From Pseudomonadota bacterium (GTDB lineage Bacteria > Pseudomonadota > Alphaproteobacteria > Rhodospirillales > Rhodospirillaceae): a DNA stretch of 7,216 bases. Of this stretch, positions 1 through 5,835 are shown piece by piece. The notes beneath the pieces were generated by a model. That model was given only the letters and a program-made list of their open reading frames with translations. It was not told the DNA's origin and made no database searches. A program made the position numbers and the translations under genes. Numbering within the stretch: position 1 is the stretch's first letter; every line of letters starts with the position of its first letter. The DNA lies in the NCBI GenBank assembly GCA_023396465.1, contig JAEWWF010000404.1:1-7216 (forward strand), written 5' to 3'.

Positions 1-38
1 CGCCGGGGAGGCCGTTATTTAGAGAACACCGAAGTCGT

Positions 39-44
39 TGTCAA
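39..44 (-). promoter_or_regulatory. Leftward promoter P3 (-35 box; -10 box at 16-21)
   Basis: On the minus strand a perfect TTGACA (39-44) is followed by a 17-nt spacer and TAAATA (16-21). Directly upstream, 45-66 is almost purely purine on the minus strand (A-rich with G), like an UP element. Downstream of the -10 the sequence becomes GC-rich, as in the discriminator of stringently controlled promoters. A start site is expected near position 9, so the transcript leaves the window. The -10 matches the consensus poorly, but the -35, spacer and A-rich flank are strong. The product is unseen; an rRNA operon is my inference. Confidence 0.55.
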
Positions 45-109
45 CTTCTTTTTTCTCTTTTTCTTCAGCAGCTTCGCGATCTTCTCGCTACCCCGCCGAA
101 GGAGGCCGG

Positions 110-138
110 TTTCTACTCAACCAACCCAACCATGTCAA
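110..138 (-). promoter_or_regulatory. Leftward promoter P2
   Basis: The minus strand reads TTGACA (133-138), a 17-nt spacer, then TAGAAA (110-115, four of six consensus bases). Seven A residues lie just upstream of the -35. The bases after the -10 (CCGGCCTCC, then CGGCGGGG) match the same region of P3 closely, allowing one gap, and that of P1 from CCT onward. This supports a duplicated promoter module rather than a chance hit. It would add transcription to whatever lies left of the window. Confidence 0.55.
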
Positions 139-282
139 CCGGTTTTTTTACCAGCCGCCCAGTGAAAAACCGACAAGGCTTTCACCGAGGGCACCGACGG
201 CGCCGCCGCCTGCGAACAGGTCACGGGATGGTGCCGAAGGTTCCGGAAGCCTGCGCCGGAGAACCCCGCCGCAGGAAGATGA

Positions 283-311
283 ACTATAGGGGAGGCCCGG
301 CCGGCCTGCAA
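283..311 (-). promoter_or_regulatory. Leftward promoter P1
   Basis: The minus strand reads TTGCAG (306-311, three of six consensus bases), a 17-nt spacer, then TATAGT (283-288, five of six). The 21 bases after the -10 agree with the same stretch of P2 at about 15 positions, including TCCT and CGGCGGGGT. It sits about 35 bp past the stop codon of the SPOR lipoprotein gene, so that gene does not need it. The -35 is weak, so P1 is less certain than P2 and P3 taken alone. Confidence 0.4.
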
Positions 312-344
312 GCAAAATCGCACTTGCCTCTCCGGCTGCTTTGC

Positions 345-1817
345 TCACCGGCTGGCGAAGGCGGTGCGGCAGTACTGCCCCTGCCCCGCCAGTTGGCCGC
401 ATAGGCGGTCCGCCGCGGCGGAGTCGGAGACCGGGCCGGCGCTGAGCCGCCAGAAGGTTCCCTTGCCGGACCCCAGATCGACTTCCTCGTACTGCGGCGT
501 CAGCCCGGTCAAAATCGACGAGAACCGGCCACGCAACGCCGTCCAGCCGCTCTCCGCCGCCGCCTTGCTTTTATAAGAGGCGAGATGCAGCACGACCGGC
601 CCACCAGTGGCAACGGGAACCGCCGGGGTGGCCGAGGGCGGCGGTGCCACGACGATCGGACCGCGCCCAACCATGCGGTCGCTGCTGGCGCCGGCAGCAA
701 TGGCGGCCAGCGCCTCGGCATCATTGCGCGGCGGGGCCGCCGGTTTGGCGGGAGCGGCAGGCTTGGCCGGCGCAGCCGGCTTGCCCGATGAGACGGCGGG
801 CTTGGCCGGGGCCTTCGGCACCAGCACGGTGTTGCCGCCATCCGCGCGCGCGATCAGACGCCCCGCCGCCCGTTCCAACGCCGCCCGCTCTCGGGCGTAT
901 TCCTCCTTCGAAATGACTTCCATGTCCCGCAGCCGCTGTAGGGCATTGGCGCGTTCGGCGGCGTCGGCCAGGCTGCCCGGCGGGGTTGGAGCCTGCATGC
1001 GAACCCGCGGGTCGGACGGCAGCAGCGCATCGAGAATGGTTTCGCGCTCGATGCTGTGGTCCTCCGGCCGCATGGCGCCGCTGGCCAGGGTCTGGCGCAA
1101 GGCCTCCAGACGCGCGCCCACCTGCTCGGCGGTCGGCACCGGACGGCCGAGGCCGACCGCCGGCCGGCGCTGGCTGCTGAAGGGCAGCAGGACACCGATG
1201 TTGGCGGCCCGCCGAGTGGAATACTCGCTGTCGGTGATGCGGCCGTCATCACGCAGCCGGCGGAGAACCAGGAACCGCTGGGCGGCGTTCAGCAGCTCGA
1301 TCCCCGACAGCGGCGGCTCGGTGGGGGCGCCCACCGCCGGTACCACCGGATCGGTCAGCGGCGCCACCCCAGCGGCCAGATCGCCGCTCGACGTCAGCGT
1401 GGTCGGCATGCCGCTGGCGATCCCCATGGCCTGCAACTGATCGCGGGCGAGCGCCGCCACCGTGGTCGGCGCGGTGCCGGTCCACGGACCGCCGGCGACG
1501 GCCGCGTCCTGGGCGCGCGGCGCGGCCACCAGCCGGCTGAAAACCTCCGCCGCCTCGTCGGGGCGACCGCCGTAGCGCAAGGCGACGCCACGGACGTAAT
1601 GGGCATGGGGATCTTCCGGGTCGCCGGCCAGCGCCAGGTTGGCCTGATCGAGGGCCTGGGCGAAATCTCCCCGGGCCAGGGCCCCGTATGCGAGATCGGC
1701 ACGCGAGGCCGCGACATCCACCGGCGGGCCGCCGGCCAGGAGGTTGGTGCAGCCGGCGAGCGTCCCCGCGAGCAAAAGGGGCAGCAACACCTTCTTCACA
1801 GCCTTCACAGCACTCAC
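345..1817 (-). CDS. SPOR-domain lipoprotein with TPR-like and SHOCT-like segments
   Basis: Predicted 490-aa lipoprotein that should bind septal (denuded) peptidoglycan. I start it at the GTG at 1817 because GGGGGGAG lies 7 nt upstream; ATGs at 1838 and 1880 have poorer ribosome sites and would push the signal peptide inward. From this start residues 1-22 are a lysine-rich then hydrophobic signal peptide with lipobox LAGC, lipidated at C23. Residues 37-100 look like one or two TPR helix pairs (AYGALARGDFAQALDQA, then HYVRGVALRYGGRPDEA). Three helical segments around 182-205, 234-266 and 289-319 resemble SHOCT motifs (for example LQRLRDMEVISKEEYARER). A Pro/Ala/Lys linker (about 333-364) leads to the C-terminal SPOR domain (about 406-490: VVLHLASYKSKAAAESGW, then FWRLSAGPVSD). 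It is divergent from the CYTH-CHAD gene. The SPOR and lipobox calls are firm; the SHOCT assignment is inference. Confidence 0.85.
   Translation of the reverse strand: MSAVKAVKKVLLPLLLAGTLAGCTNLLAGGPPVDVAASRADLAYGALARGDFAQALDQANLALAGDPEDPHAHYVRGVALRYGGRPDEAAEVFSRLVAAPRAQDAAVAGGPWTGTAPTTVAALARDQLQAMGIASGMPTTLTSSGDLAAGVAPLTDPVVPAVGAPTEPPLSGIELLNAAQRFLVLRRLRDDGRITDSEYSTRRAANIGVLLPFSSQRRPAVGLGRPVPTAEQVGARLEALRQTLASGAMRPEDHSIERETILDALLPSDPRVRMQAPTPPGSLADAAERANALQRLRDMEVISKEEYARERAALERAAGRLIARADGGNTVLVPKAPAKPAVSSGKPAAPAKPAAPAKPAAPPRNDAEALAAIAAGASSDRMVGRGPIVVAPPPSATPAVPVATGGPVVLHLASYKSKAAAESGWTALRGRFSSILTGLTPQYEEVDLGSGKGTFWRLSAGPVSDSAAADRLCGQLAGQGQYCRTAFASR
729..782 (-). repeat. Three degenerate 18-bp tandem units (KPAAPA linker)
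   Basis: Within the SPOR lipoprotein gene three in-frame 18-bp units encode KPAAPA, KPAAPA and KPAAPP. The DNA copies differ mainly at third positions. They form a flexible Pro/Ala/Lys linker just before the SPOR domain, probably spanning the peptidoglycan-facing periplasm. Copy number could vary between strains. Confidence 0.7.
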
Positions 1818-1824
1818 GGGCGAT

Positions 1825-1832
1825 CTCCCCCC
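1825..1832 (-). promoter_or_regulatory. Ribosome binding site deciding the GTG start of the SPOR gene
   Basis: The minus strand shows GGGGGGAG followed by a 7-nt spacer and GTG at 1817-1815. This is the best Shine-Dalgarno match near the N-terminus and places the signal peptide directly at the protein start. Confidence 0.7.
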
Positions 1833-2067
1833 GGACATCGAGTCGCCGCCGCGGCGGCCTTGTTCGCGCCCTTCCAACATCGTCCCGCCGCGTCGGGCGG
1901 CCCGCGCCGAAGGTGGCTCACCGTACCGGGCGCGCCCTGCCTATGCAAGAAGTCGGAGTTGCGCAAAATGTCATCCATTCACCGGGGGATTGACGTTACC
2001 TTTGCGGCACACGACCACGCCGCTCTGGCGGCGGGGCTTGGACCGGCGGCCGCCGCGCCTGCCGAGA

Positions 2068-2073
2068 AAGGAG
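2068..2073 (+). promoter_or_regulatory. Ribosome binding site of the CYTH-CHAD gene
   Basis: AAGGAG followed by a 7-nt spacer and ATG at 2081. It supports the upstream ATG over the internal ATG at 2102, which would begin exactly at the conserved CYTH strand but has only a weak GAGG. Confidence 0.7.
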
Positions 2074-2080
2074 ACAGGGA

Positions 2081-3760
2081 ATGTCGCTGCCCGAGGACAA
2101 CATGGAAATCGAGCTGAAGCTCGAAGTTGCCCCCGACGACATGGACCGCCTGCGCCGCCACAGCCTGGTACGGCAGACCCGCAAGGGACGGGCCCATACC
2201 CAGCCGCTCAAGTCGGTGTACTTCGACACCCCCGATTTTCTGCTGTTCGACGGCGGCGCCTCGCTGCGGGTGCGCCATGCCGGTCGCCGCCGCATCCAGA
2301 ACGTCAAGGCGCGCGGCGATGGCAGCGCCGGCCTGTTCTCCCGCAAGGAGTGGGAGCACGACATCAGTGGCGACATCCCCGACCCGCAGGCCATTCTGGC
2401 CACCGGCCTGCAAGACCTGTTCGCCCGACCGGGCGTGCTGGAGGAATTGCGCCCGCTGTTCGTGACCGAGTTCAAGCGCACCACCTACACCCTCGGCAAC
2501 GGCACCTGGGAGGTGGCGTTGACCTTCGATCGCGGCGCCGTCACCGCCGACGGCGGCAGCCAGCCCATCAGCGAGATCGAGCTGGAGCTGGTGCGCGGCG
2601 ACCCCGCCCACCTGTTCGAGATCGCCCGCGCCCTGCACGAGGCGGCGCCCCTGCGGCTCAGCACCCGGTCGAAATCAGAGCGCGGCTATGCGCTGCTTGG
2701 CGGTGTCGAGCACGACCCGGTGAAGGCACCGGACATTCCCGTGACCGCCGAGATGCCGCTGCGCGATGCCATCCAGACCATCTGCCGCAGCTGCCAGCGC
2801 CACCTGCTGCACAACGAGCCGGCCCTGCGCGACCGCAAGGAGCCGGAGGCGGTGCATCAGATGCGGGTGGCCCTGCGGCGGCTGCGCAGCGCGTTGTCGG
2901 TGTTCCGGGGCGAGGTGGCGGGACCGGCCACCGAGTCCCTCGTCGCCGGCCTCAAGTGGCTGACGGCGGAGTTGGGACCGGCCCGCGACACCGACGTCTT
3001 CATCGCCGAGATCCTTGGACCGGTGGGCGAGGCCCATCCCGACGAGGACGGCCTGCCCATGCTGCTGCACCGCTTCGAGAAGCGGCGCGGCCAGCACTAC
3101 CGCCGCGCCATCGCCGCCGTCGACAGTCACCGCTTCACCGACCTGATGCTGGAACTGGGCGGCTGGATCGAAGGCGGCAGTTGGCAGCATCCGGTGTCGC
3201 CGGACCTGGCGGAGCGCCTCGACCGGCCGGTGGGGGGGCGGGCGGCGGAACTGCTGGAGACAGCGCACGCCAAGGTTCTGAAAAAAGGCAAGCGGTTCGC
3301 CAGCCTGGACGCCGCCAGCCGCCATCGCCTGCGCGTGCGCATCAAGAAGCTGCGCTACGCCGCTGAATTCTTCGGCGACCTGTGGTCGGACAAGAAGACC
3401 CGCGCCTATGTGAAGACACTGAAGGGCCTCCAGGAGCATCTGGGGGCGCTCAACGACATCGCCGTCGCCCACGACCAGTTGCACGCGGCGGTGGGCAAGG
3501 ATGCCGACCGCCGCGAGGTGTGGGCGGCCGGGCTGGTGGCCGGCTGGCACGGCGGCCGCGAGGCGGGACTGCTCGACGCCGCCCGCGCCGAGTGGAAAGA
3601 CTTCACCGACGCCAAACCGTTCTGGCCGACGCCCGCCAAAGCCGCCGCGAAGGCGGAGAAGGCGGCCGCACAGGTGGCACGGGCGGCCCGCCGGGCAGAG
3701 CGTGACAACGCCGCAACCACCGCCGCGGCATCCGATACCGGCACCGCGACCGACGAGTGA
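2081..3760 (+). CDS. CYTH and CHAD domain-containing protein
   Basis: Predicted 559-aa cytoplasmic protein joining a CYTH triphosphate-tunnel fold to a CHAD helical fold, as in YgiF-like inorganic triphosphatases. The CYTH domain spans about residues 8-207: the signature ExExK is E9-I-E11-L-K13, followed by SVYFDTPDFLLFDGGASLRV (45-64), VTEFKR (128-133), SEIELEL (164-170) and KSERGYAL (198-205). The CHAD domain spans about 222-515, with VHQMRVALRRLRS (258-270), LGPARDTDV (298-306), LRVRIKKLRY (417-426) and LQEHLGALND (450-459). CHAD domains bind inorganic polyphosphate through conserved basic residues, so a role in polyphosphate or triphosphate metabolism is the family-based expectation. The last 45 residues are a low-complexity Ala/Lys/Arg tail outside the domain. 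A 7-G run at 3232-3238 does not break the frame. The gene stands alone on its strand and converges on the DUF4169 gene. Confidence 0.92.
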   Translation: MSLPEDNMEIELKLEVAPDDMDRLRRHSLVRQTRKGRAHTQPLKSVYFDTPDFLLFDGGASLRVRHAGRRRIQNVKARGDGSAGLFSRKEWEHDISGDIPDPQAILATGLQDLFARPGVLEELRPLFVTEFKRTTYTLGNGTWEVALTFDRGAVTADGGSQPISEIELELVRGDPAHLFEIARALHEAAPLRLSTRSKSERGYALLGGVEHDPVKAPDIPVTAEMPLRDAIQTICRSCQRHLLHNEPALRDRKEPEAVHQMRVALRRLRSALSVFRGEVAGPATESLVAGLKWLTAELGPARDTDVFIAEILGPVGEAHPDEDGLPMLLHRFEKRRGQHYRRAIAAVDSHRFTDLMLELGGWIEGGSWQHPVSPDLAERLDRPVGGRAAELLETAHAKVLKKGKRFASLDAASRHRLRVRIKKLRYAAEFFGDLWSDKKTRAYVKTLKGLQEHLGALNDIAVAHDQLHAAVGKDADRREVWAAGLVAGWHGGREAGLLDAARAEWKDFTDAKPFWPTPAKAAAKAEKAAAQVARAARRAERDNAATTAAASDTGTATDE

Positions 3761-3769
3761 AACCACCGC

Positions 3770-3782
3770 CCCGGAAGCCGGG
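3770..3782. terminator. Short GC hairpin between convergent genes
   Basis: CCCGG-AAG-CCGGG forms a perfect 5-bp stem in the 32-bp gap between the two converging stop codons. There is no T run on either side, so it is a weak candidate for a shared terminator. Confidence 0.25.
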
Positions 3783-3792
3783 TCAGCCGCCT

Positions 3793-4017
3793 TCAGGAGC
3801 GATCTGAGCCGTCCTCGTCCGGCGGCGAGTCGCCGCTGCCGTCGTCGTCCCGCCGCTTGCCGTCCAGATCGCGCGCGGAACGACTGTTCTCCAACTCGGT
3901 CAGGCGCTTTTCCGCCTTGGTACGGCCGAAGCGGATGCGATTGTCGGCCGCCTGCCGCTCCTTCTCGGCCCGCGCCTTGCGTTTTCGGGCTTCCCGAAGG
4001 TTGATGATATCGGCCAT
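3793..4017 (-). CDS. DUF4169 family small protein
   Basis: A 74-aa, highly charged protein that matches my memory of the DUF4169 family of alphaproteobacteria. Its N-terminal half carries the family pattern: MADIINLREARKRKAR at the start, then NRIRFGRTKAEK and ARDLDGKRR. The first 55 residues should form a basic helix or coiled coil; the last 18 or so are acidic and disordered (rich in Asp, Ser, Gly). There is no signal peptide or membrane segment, so it is probably cytoplasmic. The start is the ATG at 4017, with AGGAG 8 nt upstream (4026-4030); a longer frame starting at 4086 adds 23 residues unlike the family. The function is unknown. It converges on the CYTH-CHAD gene and is divergent from the LpxR-like gene, so it is probably monocistronic. 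Confidence 0.82.
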   Translation of the reverse strand: MADIINLREARKRKARAEKERQAADNRIRFGRTKAEKRLTELENSRSARDLDGKRRDDDGSGDSPPDEDGSDRS

Positions 4018-4188
4018 CGGTGCGTCTCCTGGCTGGTGTGATCGACAACACGGCGCTGTAGCAAGGGCGGGTGACCACATCCTCAAAGACCGGGACGCAC
4101 ACCTGCCATGAAGATGACACCATCACCCGGCAGGGGGGAAAACGTTATACGTCTTGATCATCTTCCACCCCTTCAGGAGCGCCCGCCC
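4018..4188. other. Divergent intergenic region, DUF4169 and LpxR-like genes
   Basis: These 171 bp should hold promoters in both directions. The most AT-rich part is 4139-4165, with TTATAC at 4145-4150 as a possible plus-strand -10, but the hexamer 17 nt upstream (ATCACC) is a poor -35. No operator-like palindrome stands out. Confidence 0.35.
4175..4179 (+). promoter_or_regulatory. Ribosome binding site deciding the GTG start of the LpxR-like gene
   Basis: AGGAG with a 9-nt spacer precedes GTG at 4189. The frame is also open from an ATG at 4108, but that ATG lacks a ribosome site and would place 27 polar residues ahead of the signal peptide. Confidence 0.65.
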
Positions 4189-5313
4189 GTGAGCCCTCGC
4201 CTGCCTGTCCTCGCCGTGGTCACCGTCGTCGCGGCGATCTCCGGCGACTGCCTCCTCGTGCCCTCCCCCGCCGCAGCTGCCGAGCCCGCCCTCGCGCAGG
4301 CCGATCCCGCCGGCCCGACGACGCCAGCCGCCGACGGCGAACCGGCCATCGAGGACGTCACACCTGCCGCCGTCGAGCTGCCGCCCCGCCCGGTGAAGGA
4401 CGACAAGGCCATCCTCACGCTACAGCTGGAGAACGATATCTTCACCGGCCGTGACCAGCATTACACCAATGGCGTCCGCCTCGCCTACCTGTCAGCAGAA
4501 AATGACGTCCCCGACTGGCTGGAGAACGCGGCCCGCCAGGTGCCGCTGTTCGCCAACGAGGGCAATCTGCGGGTGAGCTACGCCCTCGGCCAGAACATGT
4601 ACACGCCGCGCGACATCGAGATCGCCGCCCCACAGCCGGACGACCATCCGTGGGCCGGCTATACCTACGCCAGCATCGGCCTCATCAACGACGCTGGCCG
4701 GCGGCTGGACAATCTGGAACTCACCCTCGGCATCGTCGGCCCGTCGTCGCTGGCCGCTCAGACGCAGGAGTTCGTTCACAAGGTCATCAACACCCGCACT
4801 CCGCGCGGCTGGGACAACCAGTTGCACGACGAGCCGATCGTCAACATCGCTTACGAACGGTCCTGGCGGGCCATGTGGCGCAGCGAGTATCTGGGGCTGG
4901 AAGCGGATGTCACGCCCCATGCCGGCGGCGCCTTCGGCAATGCCTTCATCCATGCCAACAGCGGCGTGATGCTGCGCCTGGGCGATGACCTGCCGGCTGA
5001 TTTCGGGCCGCCGCGAATCCGACCAAGCCTCCCCGGCTCCGACTTCTTCGTGCCGAGCGAGCGGTTCGGCTGGTACATCTTCGCTGGCGTCGACGGCCGC
5101 GTCGTGCTGCGCAACATCTTCCTCGATGGCAATACCTTCCACGACAGCGCCAGCGTCGACAAGAAGTGGGTGGTGGGGGAAGCGCAGGCCGGTATCGCCT
5201 TCACCTTCAACGACATCCGCATCGCTTATACCCACGTCTATCGCACCGAGGAATTCGAAGGTCAGGACGAAGGCGATACCTTCGGGGCGCTCAGCGTCTC
5301 GTTCCGCTTCTGA
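4189..5313 (+). CDS. LpxR-family (DUF2219) lipid A deacylase-like outer-membrane protein
   Basis: Predicted 374-aa outer-membrane beta-barrel related to LpxR, the Salmonella enzyme that removes the 3'-acyloxyacyl group from lipid A. From the GTG start, residues 1-31 are a signal peptide (hydrophobic VLAVVTVVAAI core, AAAA before the likely cleavage site). A Pro/Ala-rich stretch of about 40 residues follows, then the barrel: TLQLENDIFTGRDQHYTNG (77-95) contains the family's Asn-Asp pair (N82, D83). The segment FVHKVINTRTPRGWDNQLHD (195-214) has the conserved His (H197) that I take as catalytic; the N82-H197 distance is close to that in Salmonella LpxR as I remember it. Alternating hydrophobic/polar strands continue to the end, and the last residue is Phe (SVSFRF), the usual outer-membrane assembly signal. 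It is longer than Salmonella LpxR mainly through the N-terminal spacer. Family membership is fairly secure; the exact lipid A substrate here is inference. Confidence 0.8.
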   Translation: MSPRLPVLAVVTVVAAISGDCLLVPSPAAAAEPALAQADPAGPTTPAADGEPAIEDVTPAAVELPPRPVKDDKAILTLQLENDIFTGRDQHYTNGVRLAYLSAENDVPDWLENAARQVPLFANEGNLRVSYALGQNMYTPRDIEIAAPQPDDHPWAGYTYASIGLINDAGRRLDNLELTLGIVGPSSLAAQTQEFVHKVINTRTPRGWDNQLHDEPIVNIAYERSWRAMWRSEYLGLEADVTPHAGGAFGNAFIHANSGVMLRLGDDLPADFGPPRIRPSLPGSDFFVPSERFGWYIFAGVDGRVVLRNIFLDGNTFHDSASVDKKWVVGEAQAGIAFTFNDIRIAYTHVYRTEEFEGQDEGDTFGALSVSFRF

Positions 5314-5330
5314 AACAGGGCACCCTGGCT

Positions 5331-5345
5331 GCCCGCAGCGCGGGC
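5331..5345 (+). terminator. GC hairpin downstream of the LpxR-like gene
   Basis: GCCCGC-AGC-GCGGGC is a perfect 6-bp stem starting 18 nt after the stop codon, preceded by a second small inverted repeat CAGGG/CCCTG (5316-5327). No T run follows, so termination here would be inefficient or Rho-assisted. Confidence 0.35.
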
Positions 5346-5384
5346 GCGACAGGGGGGCCGCGCAGCCGTCAGTAAATTTCTTCC

Positions 5385-5413
5385 TGGCAACGAAGCGGTG
5401 AGGCGGGTATAGT
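5385..5413 (+). promoter_or_regulatory. Possible promoter for the structured gap
   Basis: TATAGT (5408-5413, five of six consensus bases) has TGGCAA (5385-5390, three of six) 17 nt upstream. The -10 is good and the -35 weak. If used, transcription would begin near 5420 and run through the hairpin-rich region toward the extensin-like lipoprotein gene. Confidence 0.3.
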
Positions 5414-5419
5414 CGGGTC

Positions 5420-5725
5420 AACGGGATCAGGGGCGCGGAGGCCTCGGGGGAAGGTCTGGTGGGGCATCGGGGCGATGCTCGGCCGTTATGCTCTCTCTCA
5501 AGGCAAAGCACCCGATGGTCGGGCTGACCGGTTCAGCCGGATTGTCGGGTTTTCTATGGCCTTCGCGTGGCTTCGGCTCCCTCGCTTCCCGGCGATGCTG
5601 CGTCACGGCAGCGCGTCGAAGGATTTCTCTGCGGTCGGCAACCCCAAGGGCACCCCCCTTTCCCCAATGCCCTTCGCCGATCGTCGGGCCGCCGGGCACC
5701 CCAACCCGGCGGCCCACTTCTTTCC
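5420..5725 (+). ncRNA. Candidate structured RNA or leader (hairpin-rich gap)
   Basis: Part of a 522-bp gap with no convincing gene. It contains a series of perfect inverted repeats: GCATCG/CGATGC (5464-5478), ACCCGA/TCGGGT (5510-5550) enclosing GGCTGA/TCAGCC (5522-5538), CCTTCG/CGAAGG (5561-5622), AAGGGCA/TGCCCTT (5646-5674) and an 11-bp terminator-like stem (5686-5715). A possible promoter lies at 5385-5413. It could be a free small RNA, a long leader of the lipoprotein gene, or a dispersed repeat element. Random pairing is common at this GC content, so only the last stem is strong on its own. No known RNA family is recognised. Confidence 0.3.
5686..5725 (+). terminator. Strong terminator-like hairpin
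   Basis: A perfect 11-bp stem pairs GGGCCGCCGGG (5686-5696) with CCCGGCGGCCC (5705-5715) across an 8-nt loop. It is followed by ACTTCTTTCC, which is T-rich on the plus strand only, so the plus direction is favoured. The T tract is interrupted. It lies about 110 bp before the lipoprotein start and would separate that gene from upstream transcription, or end an RNA made in the gap. Confidence 0.5.
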
Positions 5726-5835
5726 GGCCGGCCGTCAGAAGGGGCGGCGGACATTCGCCCGCACGAACATCTCGACGCGCGGCGCCCGATCCCTTACAAC
5801 CGGATCATCCGTCCAGCCGCAGGGAGATTGGGTGC

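Larger units (their letters stand above)
1..344. other. Non-coding region with promoter cluster
   Basis: No reading frame here has a credible start, ribosome site and protein-like composition; the short frames are Arg/Pro-rich by-products of GC content. The stretch lies downstream of the SPOR gene and carries the three leftward promoters listed separately. It also has a 6-bp inverted repeat GTGAAA/TTTCAC (162-167 and 180-185), which could be an operator or chance. I see no clear intrinsic terminator for the SPOR gene here: the short GCAAG/CTTGC pair after its stop lacks a T run. Confidence 0.6.
1818..2080. other. Divergent intergenic region, SPOR and CYTH-CHAD genes
   Basis: This 263-bp gap must carry the promoters of both flanking genes. 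On the plus strand TTGACG occurs at 1990-1995 but no good -10 lies 16-18 nt downstream. On the minus strand a weak TTGCAT/TACGGT pair with a 17-nt spacer can be drawn. Neither is convincing. I see no gene, hairpin or repeat of note. Confidence 0.4.

Noticed and set aside
607..1440. A 277-residue plus-strand frame opposite the SPOR lipoprotein
   Set aside because: It is Ser/Arg/Ala-rich and antisense to a gene with lipobox and SPOR domain.
1990..2018. Plus-strand TTGACG as a -35 box for the CYTH-CHAD gene
   Set aside because: The hexamer 17 nt downstream is GACCAC, with no resemblance to a -10 box.
1744..3366. A 540-residue plus-strand frame overlapping the SPOR and CYTH-CHAD genes
   Set aside because: It is Arg/Pro/Gly-rich with no motif and is frame-shifted against the CYTH-CHAD reading frame.
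2675..4126. A 483-residue minus-strand open frame opposite the CYTH-CHAD gene
   Set aside because: It lies antisense to a gene with clear domain motifs, has low-complexity Gly/Arg/Val composition and no recognisable motif; long antisense frames are common at this GC content.
5528..5540. Possible tRNA T-arm (CCGGTTCAGCCGG)
   Set aside because: No acceptor, D-arm or anticodon arm can be placed around it, and the loop lacks the usual GTTCRA pattern.
5488..5835. N-terminal extension of the extensin-like lipoprotein from the ATG at 5488
   Set aside because: It would bury a good signal peptide and lipobox 116 residues inside the protein, and the ATG at 5836 has its own ribosome site. The strong hairpin at 5686-5715 also lies in the extension.
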